Shown: positions 1 through 9,551, counted from the first letter of the stretch. The stretch: 64,000 nucleotides of DNA from Albugo candida (GCA_040437565.1 JBDOQK010000015.1:186001-250000), one strand, 5' to 3'. Numbers and translations are program-made. Notes: generated by a model not told the origin, from the letters alone.

Positions 1-288
1 TCCTTCTTTATCCTAGATGACGTGACGATCGATCATGGCCTCCTCCATCAGATCTCAACAATATGTAATCAGCTTCCGGCAATGGGCTCTAATTCCTTTG
101 AGCTTGCGTCGATAAAGGTACTTGGAGTACACATAATGATAGAATTCAAGTAATCATCTGCTTCTCAGGACCATGTTGACGCCAAGTGCGTTGCATATCT
201 GGCTGCGTTGACGAAGGGTGCACAATCAACCAATACTGTGACCGAGCGCTTCTCGAGCATTAGCTCCCGGGATACAAAAGGATGTTAA
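1..288 (+). CDS. CSN6: COP9 signalosome subunit 6, C-terminal end (partial)
   Basis: The left edge cuts this gene. Two exons are visible: one running to 117, then a 51-nt GT-AG intron (118-168), then an exon ending in TAA at 286-288. The joined 79-residue C terminus contains DHGLLHQISTICNQLP followed by a CVAYLAALTKGAQSTNT stretch. This matches the helical C-terminal region of CSN6, an MPN-domain but non-catalytic subunit of the COP9 deneddylase complex. The MPN domain itself lies outside the window. The family call rests on this C-terminal similarity from memory; the related eIF3f is the main alternative and fits less well. It is followed after 64 bp by the seryl-tRNA synthetase on the same strand. 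Confidence 0.6.
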
Positions 289-352
289 TGCAACATAACG
301 AATAGGAATAACTTAACACAATAATTTGGCAGCCATTGATTAGATAAATTCG

Positions 353-1717
353 ATGCCTATTGACATAAACCGCCTGCGCGTTGAGCGAGGTGGTGATCCT
401 GTGAAAGTAAAAGAAGACCAACGAAAACGATTTGTATCAGCTGATCTAGTTGATGATGTTGTCGCCCTTGATGAGCAGTGGCGGAAGAAGCAAGGTCAGG
501 TTGAGACTATGCAAATGAATGTGAATACCATACAAACAAAAATTAAAGAATTAAGTAAAGCCAAAATGGATTTCAAGGACATCAGTGAAGAACGTAAGCA
601 TCTCGCAGCACAAATTCCAGGCCTGAAAAAAGAAGCTGACGCGCTGAAAGAACAAGTAGACCGAAAATTGGCCACGATCGCAAATACTGTGGATCCAAGC
701 GTCCCGATCTCTCAAAATGAGGACGACAACCAAATTATTAGAACATGGGGACAGCGAACCAGCAAAGAAGGGCTATTGTTTCATCATGAAGTCTTACATC
801 GAATTGACGGCTATGAACCAGAACGGGGTGTTCAAGTTGCGGGACATCGAGCTTATTTTCTTACCGGTTATGGACTGCTACTGGAACAAGCATTGTTGCA
901 ATACGCCACAGCGTTTCTGATGCAGCGTCAATACAAGATGATCAAACCTCCTTTCTTCATCAACAAAGACATCATGGCTGGAGTGGCTCAACTCGACGAT
1001 TTTGATGAACAATTATACAAAGTGGAAGGGGAAGATGAAAAGTATCTAATCGCAACATCAGAACAACCTCTTTGTGGATACCACAAAGGTGACTGGATCC
1101 AGGAAAGCTCCTTGCCTCTTCGCTATGGCGGGCTATCGACCTGCTTCCGCAAAGAATCTGGATCTCATGGAAAAGATACGTGGGGCATCTTCAGAGTGCA
1201 CCAGTTTGATAAAGTAGAACAATTTTGTATCACTGAACCCGAAAACTCGACGGAAATGCACGAAGAAATGCTCAAGCATGCTGAAGATTTCTACCAATCG
1301 CTCAACTTGTCATATCGAGTGGTGAACATTGTTTCAGGAGAACTCAACAATGCGGCTGTAAAAAAGTATGACCTTGAAGCCTGGTTCCCTGCTTACAAAG
1401 AGTATCGTGAACTAGTTTCATGTTCGAATTGTACGGATTATCAAGCGCGAGCAATGGAAATACGCTGTGGCATAAAAAAGGAAAATCAGCGTGAAAAGAA
1501 ATACGTACACATGCTTAACTCCACGCTATGTGCATCCACTCGTACCGTGTGCTGCATATTAGAAAACAATCAAGATGAGAATGGAGTCAAAGTCCCGCAC
1601 GTATTAATACCCTTCATGGGTGGGGTCACATACATGCCTTTTGTACGAGAGATCAAAAAGAATTTGCAAGCAATCAAGATGAAAAAAGCCGCTAAGAAAA
1701 AAGGCGAAATGAATTAG
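353..1717 (+). CDS. SARS1: Seryl-tRNA synthetase, cytosolic type
   Basis: Single-exon gene of 454 residues that charges tRNA-Ser with serine. The N-terminal region (about residues 35-115) is Lys/Glu-rich and should form the long antiparallel coiled coil that grips the tRNA variable arm. The class II core follows, with motif 2 near residues 262-290 (FRKESGSHGKDTWGIFRVHQ) and motif 3 near 387-407 (LNSTLCASTRTVCCILENNQ). The Lys-rich tail (KMKKAAKKKGEMN) is typical of eukaryotic cytosolic SerRS. The length matches the family and the ATG at 353 begins the conserved MPIDINRLRVERGGDP start. The stop lies 11 bp before an assembly gap. Confidence 0.96.
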   Translation: MPIDINRLRVERGGDPVKVKEDQRKRFVSADLVDDVVALDEQWRKKQGQVETMQMNVNTIQTKIKELSKAKMDFKDISEERKHLAAQIPGLKKEADALKEQVDRKLATIANTVDPSVPISQNEDDNQIIRTWGQRTSKEGLLFHHEVLHRIDGYEPERGVQVAGHRAYFLTGYGLLLEQALLQYATAFLMQRQYKMIKPPFFINKDIMAGVAQLDDFDEQLYKVEGEDEKYLIATSEQPLCGYHKGDWIQESSLPLRYGGLSTCFRKESGSHGKDTWGIFRVHQFDKVEQFCITEPENSTEMHEEMLKHAEDFYQSLNLSYRVVNIVSGELNNAAVKKYDLEAWFPAYKEYRELVSCSNCTDYQARAMEIRCGIKKENQREKKYVHMLNSTLCASTRTVCCILENNQDENGVKVPHVLIPFMGGVTYMPFVREIKKNLQAIKMKKAAKKKGEMN

Positions 1718-1728
1718 GTCACATTTTT

Positions 1729-1828
1729 NNNNNNNNNNNNNNNNNNNNNNNNNNNNNNNNNNNNNNNNNNNNNNNNNNNNNNNNNNNNNNNNNNNNNNNN
1801 NNNNNNNNNNNNNNNNNNNNNNNNNNNN
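1729..1828. other. Assembly gap (100 N)
   Basis: Run of exactly 100 N between seryl-tRNA synthetase and ERO1. Unlike most gaps here the two flanks share no visible overlap, so this one may represent genuinely missing sequence of unknown length, probably including the ERO1 promoter. Confidence 0.99.
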
Positions 1829-1866
1829 CAAGAAAGCTGCCATAAATCACTACTGTTTTGTTCACC

Positions 1867-3414
1867 ATGCGCTACAAGATAAGCATCGTAGTAATGATCG
1901 TCCTAAGTACCTGTTTTGAGAGCACGCTTCTCAACATAGCTACTGATGTTGATGAGCAGAAAGGTGCTCCCACACATGAGTACCTATTTGGCAGAGATAT
2001 GATTGATTTTCTGCAGTATCAGGTTTGCCATACGCCAGACCTCAGCGGGAGCGTAGAAGATTCCGGATGTAACTATGAGACCGTAGATAAGGCCGTCTCC
2101 GAACACTTTCATCCACTATTAGAGGAATTATCTCAGCTACGTTTTTTTCGCTACTTTAAAGTGAATTTGGGAAAAGAATGTCCATTTTGGGTTGATGATG
2201 GCATGTGTTCCAGCATCGACTGTGCTGTTTGTGAATGCCCACAACATGAGATACCTCACACATGGTCTAAAGTGGAAAAAACCATTCTGGCGACTTTGAA
2301 ACCCAAAATAGAGACCAAAAAGTCGGATGGAACCACATCCGATGCTCTTGGTAAACCGTGTTCAGATCAAGCAGGAGAAAGCGCTCTCTCTTGGGTAAAC
2401 AAACACGATGCATTTTCTGGTGAAACCTACCAAGAATGGGAGGATGGAGACGAATCTGAAGTTTGGAGTGAGTCTGAAGATGACACTAACATGGTCTACA
2501 TCAATCTATTAGAGAATCCGGAGAGTTATACTGGATATAGTGGATACCAGGCTACACGGATTTGGGACGCAATTTATAAGGAAAACTGTTTTGTCCCTTC
2601 AGTAGGAATGTGCTTCGAAGAACGCGTGTACTACAAACTGATCAGTGGTCTACAAGCTTCCATCAACACTCACATTGCCTTGAAATACAAATATGGAGAG
2701 TCTTGGGGACCAAATCCTTCTTTGTATGTAGAACGCGTTGGAAAGCATCCTGAGAGATTGCACAACTTGTATTTTGTACACTTGTTCGTTATGAGAGCAC
2801 TCGGTAGATACCGAGATGAATTACTGCAGTATGATTTTTCTACTGGCGATGTAAAAGAAGACAAGCGTGTGGTGGAGATTCTGCGTCGTGTGGTTCTAGA
2901 AGAGAAGGAAAAAGCAGCTTGTCCCGTGGAAGGCCAATCTGTGCTAACGGGATTTGATGAGCAAGCTCTATTCCGAGTGAAGCGCGGTAAAATGAGCGCG
3001 GAGCAATATTTGGTTGCTCAATCAGAAAAGCGCCGCATTGAAAATCAATTTCGCGAGAAATTCAGAAATGTCACTCGAATTATGGATTGCGTGAGTTGTG
3101 AGAAGTGCCGGTTATGGGGGAAGCTTCAGATATTGGGACTAGGCACAGCAATCAAAATTCTTCTCGCTGAAGACATCAAACGACTTCCAAAACTACAACG
3201 TAATGAGATTATCGCTCTGATAAATGTTGCCAACAAACTTGCTCAGAGTATCAAAGGAGTAAAACTGCTTCGCCGACTCGAGCTTTTGGACACCCTCAAG
3301 ACGTTTGGGGTCATTGTTGGCATAGCAATCGCCTTCGTCGCATTGATCATTCTTTACAAGCGAAAGCGAGTAAAGCGATCTGAAAAGAGAAAGTCTAAAG
3401 AGAAGTCACAATAG
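1867..3414 (+). CDS. ERO1: Endoplasmic reticulum oxidoreductin 1 (ERO1)
   Basis: Flavoenzyme that passes oxidising equivalents to protein disulfide isomerase in the ER. The single exon encodes 515 residues from the ATG at 1867; three codons upstream of it remain open but begin with TTG. Visible features in order: a hydrophobic signal peptide (residues 1-20), a Cys-rich shuttle region (DDGMCSSIDCAVCEC, about 110-125), the conserved NLLENPESYTGYSGYQA segment, and the CVSCEKCRLWGKLQ active-site region near 407 carrying the CxxCxxC motif. Near the C terminus a hydrophobic stretch (about 479-497) followed by a Lys/Arg-rich tail suggests a membrane anchor, whereas many ERO1 proteins are only peripherally attached. 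The TAG stop falls inside a 23-bp palindrome. Confidence 0.95.
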   Translation: MRYKISIVVMIVLSTCFESTLLNIATDVDEQKGAPTHEYLFGRDMIDFLQYQVCHTPDLSGSVEDSGCNYETVDKAVSEHFHPLLEELSQLRFFRYFKVNLGKECPFWVDDGMCSSIDCAVCECPQHEIPHTWSKVEKTILATLKPKIETKKSDGTTSDALGKPCSDQAGESALSWVNKHDAFSGETYQEWEDGDESEVWSESEDDTNMVYINLLENPESYTGYSGYQATRIWDAIYKENCFVPSVGMCFEERVYYKLISGLQASINTHIALKYKYGESWGPNPSLYVERVGKHPERLHNLYFVHLFVMRALGRYRDELLQYDFSTGDVKEDKRVVEILRRVVLEEKEKAACPVEGQSVLTGFDEQALFRVKRGKMSAEQYLVAQSEKRRIENQFREKFRNVTRIMDCVSCEKCRLWGKLQILGLGTAIKILLAEDIKRLPKLQRNEIIALINVANKLAQSIKGVKLLRRLELLDTLKTFGVIVGIAIAFVALIILYKRKRVKRSEKRKSKEKSQ

Positions 3415-3433
3415 TGTAAATCCTTTACACTAT
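3411..3433. repeat. 23-bp palindrome at the ERO1 stop codon
   Basis: Perfect 10-nt inverted arms ATAGTGTAAA and TTTACACTAT separated by TCC. The left arm includes the ERO1 TAG stop. It could form a hairpin at the start of the 3' UTR. It lies 13 bp before the transposon end, and its GTGTA/TACAC arms resemble the outermost bases of the transposon ends. Confidence 0.6.
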
Positions 3434-3446
3434 GGTAACGAGTTTA

Positions 3447-3473
3447 CACCGGTGGACATTTAAAATGGCCCAG
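3447..3473 (+). repeat. Left terminal inverted repeat
   Basis: Begins CACCGGTGGACATTTAAAAT and continues GGCCCAG. It is the inverse of the right end with three mismatches in 27. TA at 3445-3446 is the presumed target duplication. It lies on the 3' side of the Fanzor gene. Confidence 0.9.
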
Positions 3474-3640
3474 CTAAAGTCGGCAAATCAAAGTCCCTCC
3501 GTCAGGCATTTCAGCCCATGTGTAAATTGTGATTTTATGCTGTCGATGCAACAGCACTGTCCGCCTCAGGCGGTGTTGCGGCTCTACTCAGGTATGTCGG
3601 GCGGCTTCTGCCCGCCAGTGATTCTCTTGTAAGTCGCGCG
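3447..3640 (-). ncRNA. Candidate guide (omega-type) RNA region at the Fanzor 3' end
   Basis: In TnpB and Fanzor systems the guide RNA scaffold overlaps the 3' end of the nuclease gene and runs to the element end. Here the last codons and 3' flank hold a GC-rich block unlike the AT-rich surroundings, with inverted repeats at 3561-3573 (CCGCC TCA GGCGG) and 3598-3614 (CGGGC ... GCCCG). The ORF stops 88 bp before the element end. A transcript on the minus strand through this block would leave the element into the ERO1 3' region. This is an inference from position and structure only. Confidence 0.25.
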
Positions 3641-5486
3641 GTGTTGATGGCTGAGTTGACATCTCTGTTCCATAGCTTATTGCACTTTTTGCAAGCCAAT
3701 AAACCATGTACTAAGCGGAGACGTCGCTCGTTTTCTGCCAGTTTCTTCTTGGGCTCTAAGCGAACTCGAAACTTCTCACACTTTGCATCTTCCTGCTGAC
3801 AGTGCGAACACTGACAACTCGTCCTGAACTCATCGACCAAGTAGACTTTGTAGCCCCCATTGCGAAGCAGATTGCGAAATCCCTTTCCTTTCGTTGGTTC
3901 TTTAAACTTCCGATGTTTCTTCTGTTCCGAGTCAACAATACCGATGACGACCTCTTCAGGCTTTTTTAATTTCTGAGCCAAGCGATGTAGCATTTTCTGT
4001 TCGGATTTGCGAGTGTTCCAGAACCTGTTCAGTTTCAGTTTGCGGTAGATTCGAGCTTTGTAGGAAGTTTCTATTTTGGAGTTGACCAGGAGCTTTGCCT
4101 GCACATATGCCTTGAATCCTTCAAACGACAAAGTTTTATGGTTGTAGACCGTCAAATCAGTCTCCCACTGTGTGATACTGCGTTCCTCGACATACTCGTG
4201 GTTCTTGGCGTTCTGTATGATCTGGTCGTATTTCTTCTTTTTGGTCTCTTGTCGGCGCTGATTCTGCGTGTATCTGAATTGTTCACTTGCGTCCTCATTG
4301 GCACAGTACAGTAGGTCGCTCATATTGGGATCGATGCCGATGACTTTGCGCTTCGAGAGCTCATCTATTTCGCTTCCCGTGATGTCATCAATGTACTGCT
4401 CTGGTTGCACTACTGCTTTCCTCTTCGGCGTCTTCTTACCATACAAATCACTCCTGATGAATAGTAAAGAAGCCGAAACGCCATCAGTGTCAATCATATT
4501 ATTGAACCGATACTTCTTCATAGCAAACTCTTTCTTGTTGACATGAAAGAAAGTGCCCCAAATCATGGCTTTGTTCCTGACGAGTTCTCCTGCTGTCAAG
4601 AGCTTCGACTTTGCTCCTTGATCCCACAATAGATGAACGAGAGTGGTTGTATCCAATGTGATATGCTTCGGAATCAGGCTGGTTCTCAGAGGACAGAAGC
4701 TTCGGGGTCTTCGATTCGCTTGTTCAACAAACGCTGTCATCTTCAGCATAGCAGGGTAATAGTCTTGTGGCTTGCACTGAATGTCGTAATAGATTAAAGT
4801 CTTCTCAAAGCGGCTCTTCGACGGGAGAATAATTTTCTTGTGATCACGAATCCATAAGTGGTAACACACATGCTATTTGAATGGCGAATTGTCGACACTC
4901 AATAGATCGTTTTTGATATCCCTCAGGGTCGGCGTCATTTTCCGAATCGATGCATCTCTTTCTCTATTGGTTTTACGAATCCGACGAATGCGGCTTTCTA
5001 GGTCATGTTTCTGCTATGCTGTGTTCACGTAGGATTCCACGTATTCAACATAATACGCCTTGATATTAGTCTCGAAAATGGTCACGACTTGAACCGCTGC
5101 ATAATCTAAGACAGTGCTCAGGTATTTGTAAGAGATTGCGGTGTGTTTTCGGGTAGCAATGGAGCAAAATGTTCATTGTAAAAAGCTGTCAGAGTGTTTC
5201 GCAAGGCTTGCATCTTTGCTGAAGGAGGCCGACCGAGCGGAGTCTGCTGGTAGACAGTTTTGAAGATCGTATCCACCAGCTTGAGGTCTACTTTGAGACT
5301 ATCATCGATTCGATGAATCAAATACAGCTTCAAGAAGAACAGAGATCTGCTGACTATCTTGTCGACAGTACAAACAGATGAGGTGATCGTTTCTCCTTTC
5401 GACTTGAGTTTGATGATTGAGGCCAGACTGGTCTTCAAAGATTTGTACTGGGGTAATCAGGGATCTGGTGGGTCTACAAATTCCAT
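3535..5486 (-). pseudogene. Fanzor (eukaryotic TnpB-like) RNA-guided nuclease, disrupted
   Basis: The catalytic half is one open frame of 444 codons (4869 to 3535). It shows RuvC-I Asp in KVIGIDPNM (codon 4332-4330), a VDEFRTS segment holding a candidate alternative Glu, a zinc finger with paired CxxC motifs (CSHC and CKKC), and RuvC-III Asp in WNRDVNSAINT (codon 3663-3661). These are diagnostic of the TnpB/Fanzor family. The N-terminal part continues upstream in the same or shifted frames but is broken: TAG at 4875-4873, TAG at 5016-5014, a frameshift near 5130, and TGA at 5459-5457. A plausible original start is the ATG at 5486. Summed length would be about 650 codons, normal for Fanzors. 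The intact half lacks a clear own ATG; its first codon in frame is GTG. Confidence 0.88.
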
Positions 5487-5900
5487 ATGTTGTGTGTTTT
5501 TCTATATTGTTCCCCGGGGTTTTATTATCAGATTTGAAACGCACTTAGTTTTTCTGCAAATAATATCGAGGAAGCCGTTTAGGATCTTTTTGCTGATCTT
5601 TACTGCACCACGTGTGGTGATCTTTTGTGACGGCTTTGGCGATAGACAGCCACGGACGAGCCAGCTTTCCAGGAGTGTTTGCTCCGGGTATGAGGGTATA
5701 TGAAAAATATGTCCTTATATCCGGTATCAACTCTAGTAATTGGCGTTGCCTATCCGTGTCCTGATCCAGATCACCGAGCTAGACGCTAGAATGCTCGTCG
5801 AGACCAAGGATAGCAACAACTTTGTCACTAAGTTGGCGCTGTTCAGCAGCGTAAAGATCAGCCTTCGCTCTCATCTTATGCACAAGACATATATATATGT

Positions 5901-6885
5901 TTATGTTTGTTTATACTGCTTCGGCGACATGAGTAGAGTGGAATCGCGTGGTCTTCGCCTCTGAGGATATTCACGACGTCTATAAGCGTACCGAAAATAT
6001 TCTCGGTAATTTGATGGCTTGATCATGCTGATGACTCTCACTATGTCTGTACGAATACCCTGTATGTTGCGGGTGTGAGCTGTTGACATGTGATATTTGA
6101 ATTGATTAAACCACCCCTCTCTAGCGTTTGTCTGAGGGTTATAAGGCACACTGTTTAAGCCAGATGGTTCCCGAATCGGCTATCAAGGCACGAATAGAGT
6201 GACCTTTGTGAGCCCCGGCGTTGTCCATAAAAATAGATAGCCACGTGAACGGTTATCATTTATGAGTCTAGTCAAGAGAATGACCATTCTTTCTGTCGTT
6301 GGCTCCTTGGTCATACATTTCCCAACCCAACAAGCTGCGGCTTGTGATTGCCCCGACAAAAGTGTGTTTTGTGAATACCTGGTTGTTATTTGTGACCTGT
6401 ATGCATCGTTCACCCAAATCGCATCTGCTGTGTGCTCTATACATAAATGGCGTCAGCGAAGTTTCGTCAATGGATATGATTCGATCAATAGGATGTGCAT
6501 CCGTCAAACGGTAAAATGCTCTGAGTTGTTGACTTCAGTTCACTGGCTGCCTGTATCTTTGTCTGGGAAAATGACCATGACGCGTCCTTTTTCTTGTCAA
6601 ATTATTTTCCCTGTCGACTCGTGATAGGTGTCTTGCTGAAATATCTATCCTTGGAAAACGTGCTTGAATTGCACTCAACAGCTCTGTAGAAGATATAGTC
6701 TGATGAGTTCTGACATATTGAACCGCCCATGCGGCTTGCTCCTGTGTGATTTTGTAGGATATAGGATCACGGTTTTGACGCTTCAGAGAGTGAATATCAC
6801 GAAAACGACGCGTCCAACGTGTAAGTGAACGTTTTGGACAAGAAAAAGCCCTCGCGGTGACTTGCCGGTTGTGTGACTGATTCAA
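5901..6885 (-). pseudogene. IS630/Tc1-mariner DDE transposase, disrupted
   Basis: Pieces read in order on the minus strand: an N-terminal helix-turn-helix block (LKRQNRDPISYKITQEQAAW and following), then in the same frame after a TGA (6537-6535) the first catalytic Asp in IISIDETSLTPFM. After frameshifts come the second Asp in FMDNAGAHKGHS (codon 6225-6223) and the Glu in NPQTNAREGWFNQFK (codon 6119-6117). The spacing of the last two is about 34 residues, as in IS630/mariner transposases. At least one nonsense codon and about three frameshifts make it non-functional. The start is unclear because the first open codon is TTG. Confidence 0.85.
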
Positions 6886-6969
6886 ATAATGTTAAACAGC
6901 GGCAACTTTGTAATCCTCTGACTTATGCTTAATTACAACCTAGAATATACTGGCATTTTAACGGATTTC

Positions 6970-7069
6970 NNNNNNNNNNNNNNNNNNNNNNNNNNNNNNN
7001 NNNNNNNNNNNNNNNNNNNNNNNNNNNNNNNNNNNNNNNNNNNNNNNNNNNNNNNNNNNNNNNNNNNNN
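6970..7069. other. Assembly gap (100 N) with 20-bp overlapping flanks
   Basis: The 20 bases before the gap (6950-6969) are identical to the 20 after it (7070-7089), so the contigs overlap and no sequence is likely missing. It lies inside the transposon just before the right inverted repeat. Confidence 0.95.
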
Positions 7070-7090
7070 CTGGCATTTTAACGGATTTCA

Positions 7091-7117
7091 CAGGGCCATT
7101 TTAAATATCCGCCGGTG
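7091..7117 (-). repeat. Right terminal inverted repeat
   Basis: Reverse complement begins CACCGGCGGATATTTAAAAT and continues GGCCCTG, matching the left end at 24 of 27 positions. TA at 7118-7119 is the presumed target duplication. It ends 32 bp before the aldehyde dehydrogenase start codon. Confidence 0.9.
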
Positions 7118-7149
7118 TAAAAGCAGTACTTCAACTTCAATTTAGAGCA

Positions 7150-9041
7150 ATGCGAGCAATTTCCCGCACGTGTTTACATTGCTCAGGCCCTATGAAAGCG
7201 AAGCCGCTACATCGCCATATCACCAAAGTTCTAAGCCCCTCCAAAGAGTATGTGAGAGTACCTTCGCATACGTATTGCAAGACTACTTTTAACGAGCTTT
7301 AGCAGTGTACTGCTAGATAATCCATATACCGGAGAGATATTAGCACGAATACCTTATCTCTCCAGAAACGAGGCTTTACACAAAATCGATAAAGCGATAA
7401 AGGCACAACGCGATTGGAAGCGTGTTTCTTTGCAGAAACGACAGTATCTTTGCCTGGAATGGATCAAGACTTTGGACAAAAATAGAGATAAAATTGCGTC
7501 TGAGATCACTCAGCAGATGGGGAAGCCTATTCAACAATCATATAATGAAATATGTGGAGCAATGGAAAGAACAAAGTGCGTGATTTAATGGATGCTAGGA
7601 ACTTTATTCATATCTCTTCATACTTTACGAATTAAGAATGATGGTGTATCTTTCGGATCAAGCACTTGGTACGGATACCTTCCCGGAAGAGAGTGGGATA
7701 TTTAGGCGCATTACACATGATCCGATTGGTGTTGTTTATGTCATTGTGAGTGTCATTATTTTATTGATGTACGAAGATGAACGCAGAGCCTTATTATTGT
7801 AGGCACCATGGAATTATCCTCTATTAACGGTAACGAATTCGATTATTCCAGCTATCCTTGCTGGTATGTGGACATCCGCTATGGAAAATATGTACAAAAT
7901 GCGGTGCACCATAACAGGAAATACGATCATTTTAAAGCATTCACCGAGAACACCCTTATGTGGGGACCAATTCGTCTGGACGCTTGAGGAGGCAGGATTT
8001 CCGAATCATATTATCCAACATGCCTTCACTGATCACGATGTTGCGGCTGATATTATTATCCACCCAGAAATTGCATCCGTAATTTTTACTGGTTCAGTAG
8101 AGGGGTACGCTTGGAAACAGTAAAGATAACTTGAACTGAGGCTGTGACTATCGCGTAGTGGGCATGCTGTTCAAAAATTGAACCCAGGAAAATTTATGGA
8201 TATGACGCTGGAGCTTGGTGGAAATGTAAGTATTCAAGCACGCAAGTTTTTCGTATCTTATCAATGTCGTCATCCCCAAGGATGCTGGATACGTTGCGTC
8301 CGATGCAGACGTCATTAGAGCGGTAGAAAGCCTTACCGATGGGGTATGCTACAATGCTGGTCAATCTTGTTGTGGTATCGAAAGAATCTATGTTCATTCC
8401 AACCACTATCAGCGATTCTTGGAGGAAGCAAAGGGATCGTTTGAGAATTATAATTTGGATGACCCACTCTATACATCTTGTACGCTTGGGCCAATGTCTT
8501 TGGCTACAGCACCGCAATCCCTGCAGGAGAAGGTGACTTGATCAAATTTCGTATAGTGCTACTCTTGATGACTGCGTTCATGTGCCAGGTCGAGGACGCT
8601 TTGACGAAAGGTGCTGCTTTGATATCCGGAGGAGGGCCGAAAACCGACCTAAAAGGAAAAGGCCGCTTTTTTTCTCCTACGTGTCTCGCTAGTTGCAACA
8701 ACACGATGAAGATCATGTGTGAAGAATCGTTCGGACCTATCGTCGGTGTCGAAGAAGTCTTTTCAGATGAAGAAGCTATCCAAAAGATAAACGACAGCAA
8801 GTACGGACTGACGAGCAGCATTTTCACAGCTTCCAAAGAGCGTGCACTAAAATTTGGCGAAGACCTTTCCTGTGGAACAGTTTACATGAATCGCTGCGAT
8901 ACTGTCGACCCTTTATTACCATGGTCCGGCCAAAAAGATTCTGGAAAAGGCATCAGCCTCTCCAAGTATGGATTCACTCGTTTCACCCGACTCAAAGCTG
9001 TACGTTTCTGTGAAGTGTTTCGGATAAAAGCATTTTTATGA
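7150..9041 (+). CDS. Aldehyde dehydrogenase (NAD(P)-dependent), eight exons
   Basis: Exons: 7150-7247, 7303-7575, 7637-7745, 7803-7863, 7918-8104, 8159-8225, 8281-8532, 8589-9041; all introns are GT-AG and 51-61 nt. The summed length is 1500 nt (499 residues), normal for the ALDH superfamily. Landmarks: APWNYPLLTVTNSIIPAILA (cofactor fold), FTGSVEGG, general-base Glu in LELGGN, catalytic Cys in NAGQSCCGIERIYVH, and SFGPIVGVEE. The leader MRAISRTCLHCSGPMKAKP is basic and could be a mitochondrial signal. The substrate cannot be told from sequence. The 3' end is slightly uncertain: the frame runs on from LKAV to a TGA, or a further intron may begin at the GTACG there. The transposon ends 32 bp upstream of the ATG, so its promoter may lie in transposon DNA. 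Confidence 0.88.
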
Positions 9042-9551
9042 TGAAAGTTTTTTTTGTTAGTGGAATTTTTCTTTGTGAATGTATATTTTGGACCTTAGGA
9101 ATTTATCCTTCTTGCATCCATTGTTGTTTCAGTAAAATGAAGTCGCTTTATGCATTTTTTGGCAAGAAAAAAAAACGATTGTGCTCGCAACCTCATGAAC
9201 AATTATATTTATTTTCAACGCCATCTCTGATGAAATAATTCATCTTTCAGCGGCCAAATGCCAAAAATGCCTCGATAGATGGAACTCAGCATATATATCA
9301 AGAGCGTAGAGCTATGGGGATGATATTGAGTGATGCAAGCTGCGACGTTTGCGGTAATGAGCTTCCCAAATCATCCAGGTCTGTGCTTGCACATAGAAAC
9401 AACACGTGACGAAGCAAGAGTATAGATTGGTTTTGACAGCAATAGCCGTAGTGTCAAATCTATAGTTACCCAACTGTTCCGCTATCAACGAGAAAGCAGA
9501 ATGGTAACTCAACAAAGCCCCGAAGATCTTTGCATTGATGTCTCCCTTTGA
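9042..9551. other. Stretch between convergent genes; exon-like fragment
   Basis: Mostly AT-rich. A plus-strand fragment at about 9249-9400 is open, contains SDASCDVCGNELPKS with a CxxC, and follows a TTTCAG acceptor-like site. A short ATG frame (MKSLYAFFGKKKKR) begins at 9137. I could not join these into a credible gene; they may be a remnant or an alternative last exon of the aldehyde dehydrogenase gene. Confidence 0.3.

Larger units (their letters stand above)
3447..7117 (-). mobile_element. IS630/Tc1-mariner-like transposon carrying a Fanzor gene (degraded)
   Basis: The element is bounded by 27-bp terminal inverted repeats that match at 24 of 27 positions and is flanked by TA on both sides (3445-3446 and 7118-7119), the target duplication expected for IS630/Tc1/mariner elements. 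Two minus-strand genes lie inside: a DDE transposase near the right end and a Fanzor nuclease near the left end. Both carry stops and frameshifts, so the copy appears dead. Nominal length is 3.67 kb, but the internal 100-N gap joins contigs that overlap by 20 bp, so the true length is near 3.55 kb. It fills the space between ERO1 and an aldehyde dehydrogenase without breaking either reading frame. Confidence 0.9.

Noticed and set aside
1858-1866. Upstream start for ERO1 at 1858
   Set aside because: The codon is TTG; the ATG at 1867 directly precedes the signal peptide.
3535-4869. Bacterial IS605/TnpB contamination
   Set aside because: It sits inside a mariner-type element between intron-bearing eukaryotic genes, and its DEFRTS and finger pattern is Fanzor-like rather than bacterial IS605 OrfB.
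6262-6624. Plus-strand 120-codon ORF
   Set aside because: It is the antisense shadow of the transposase catalytic region on the minus strand.
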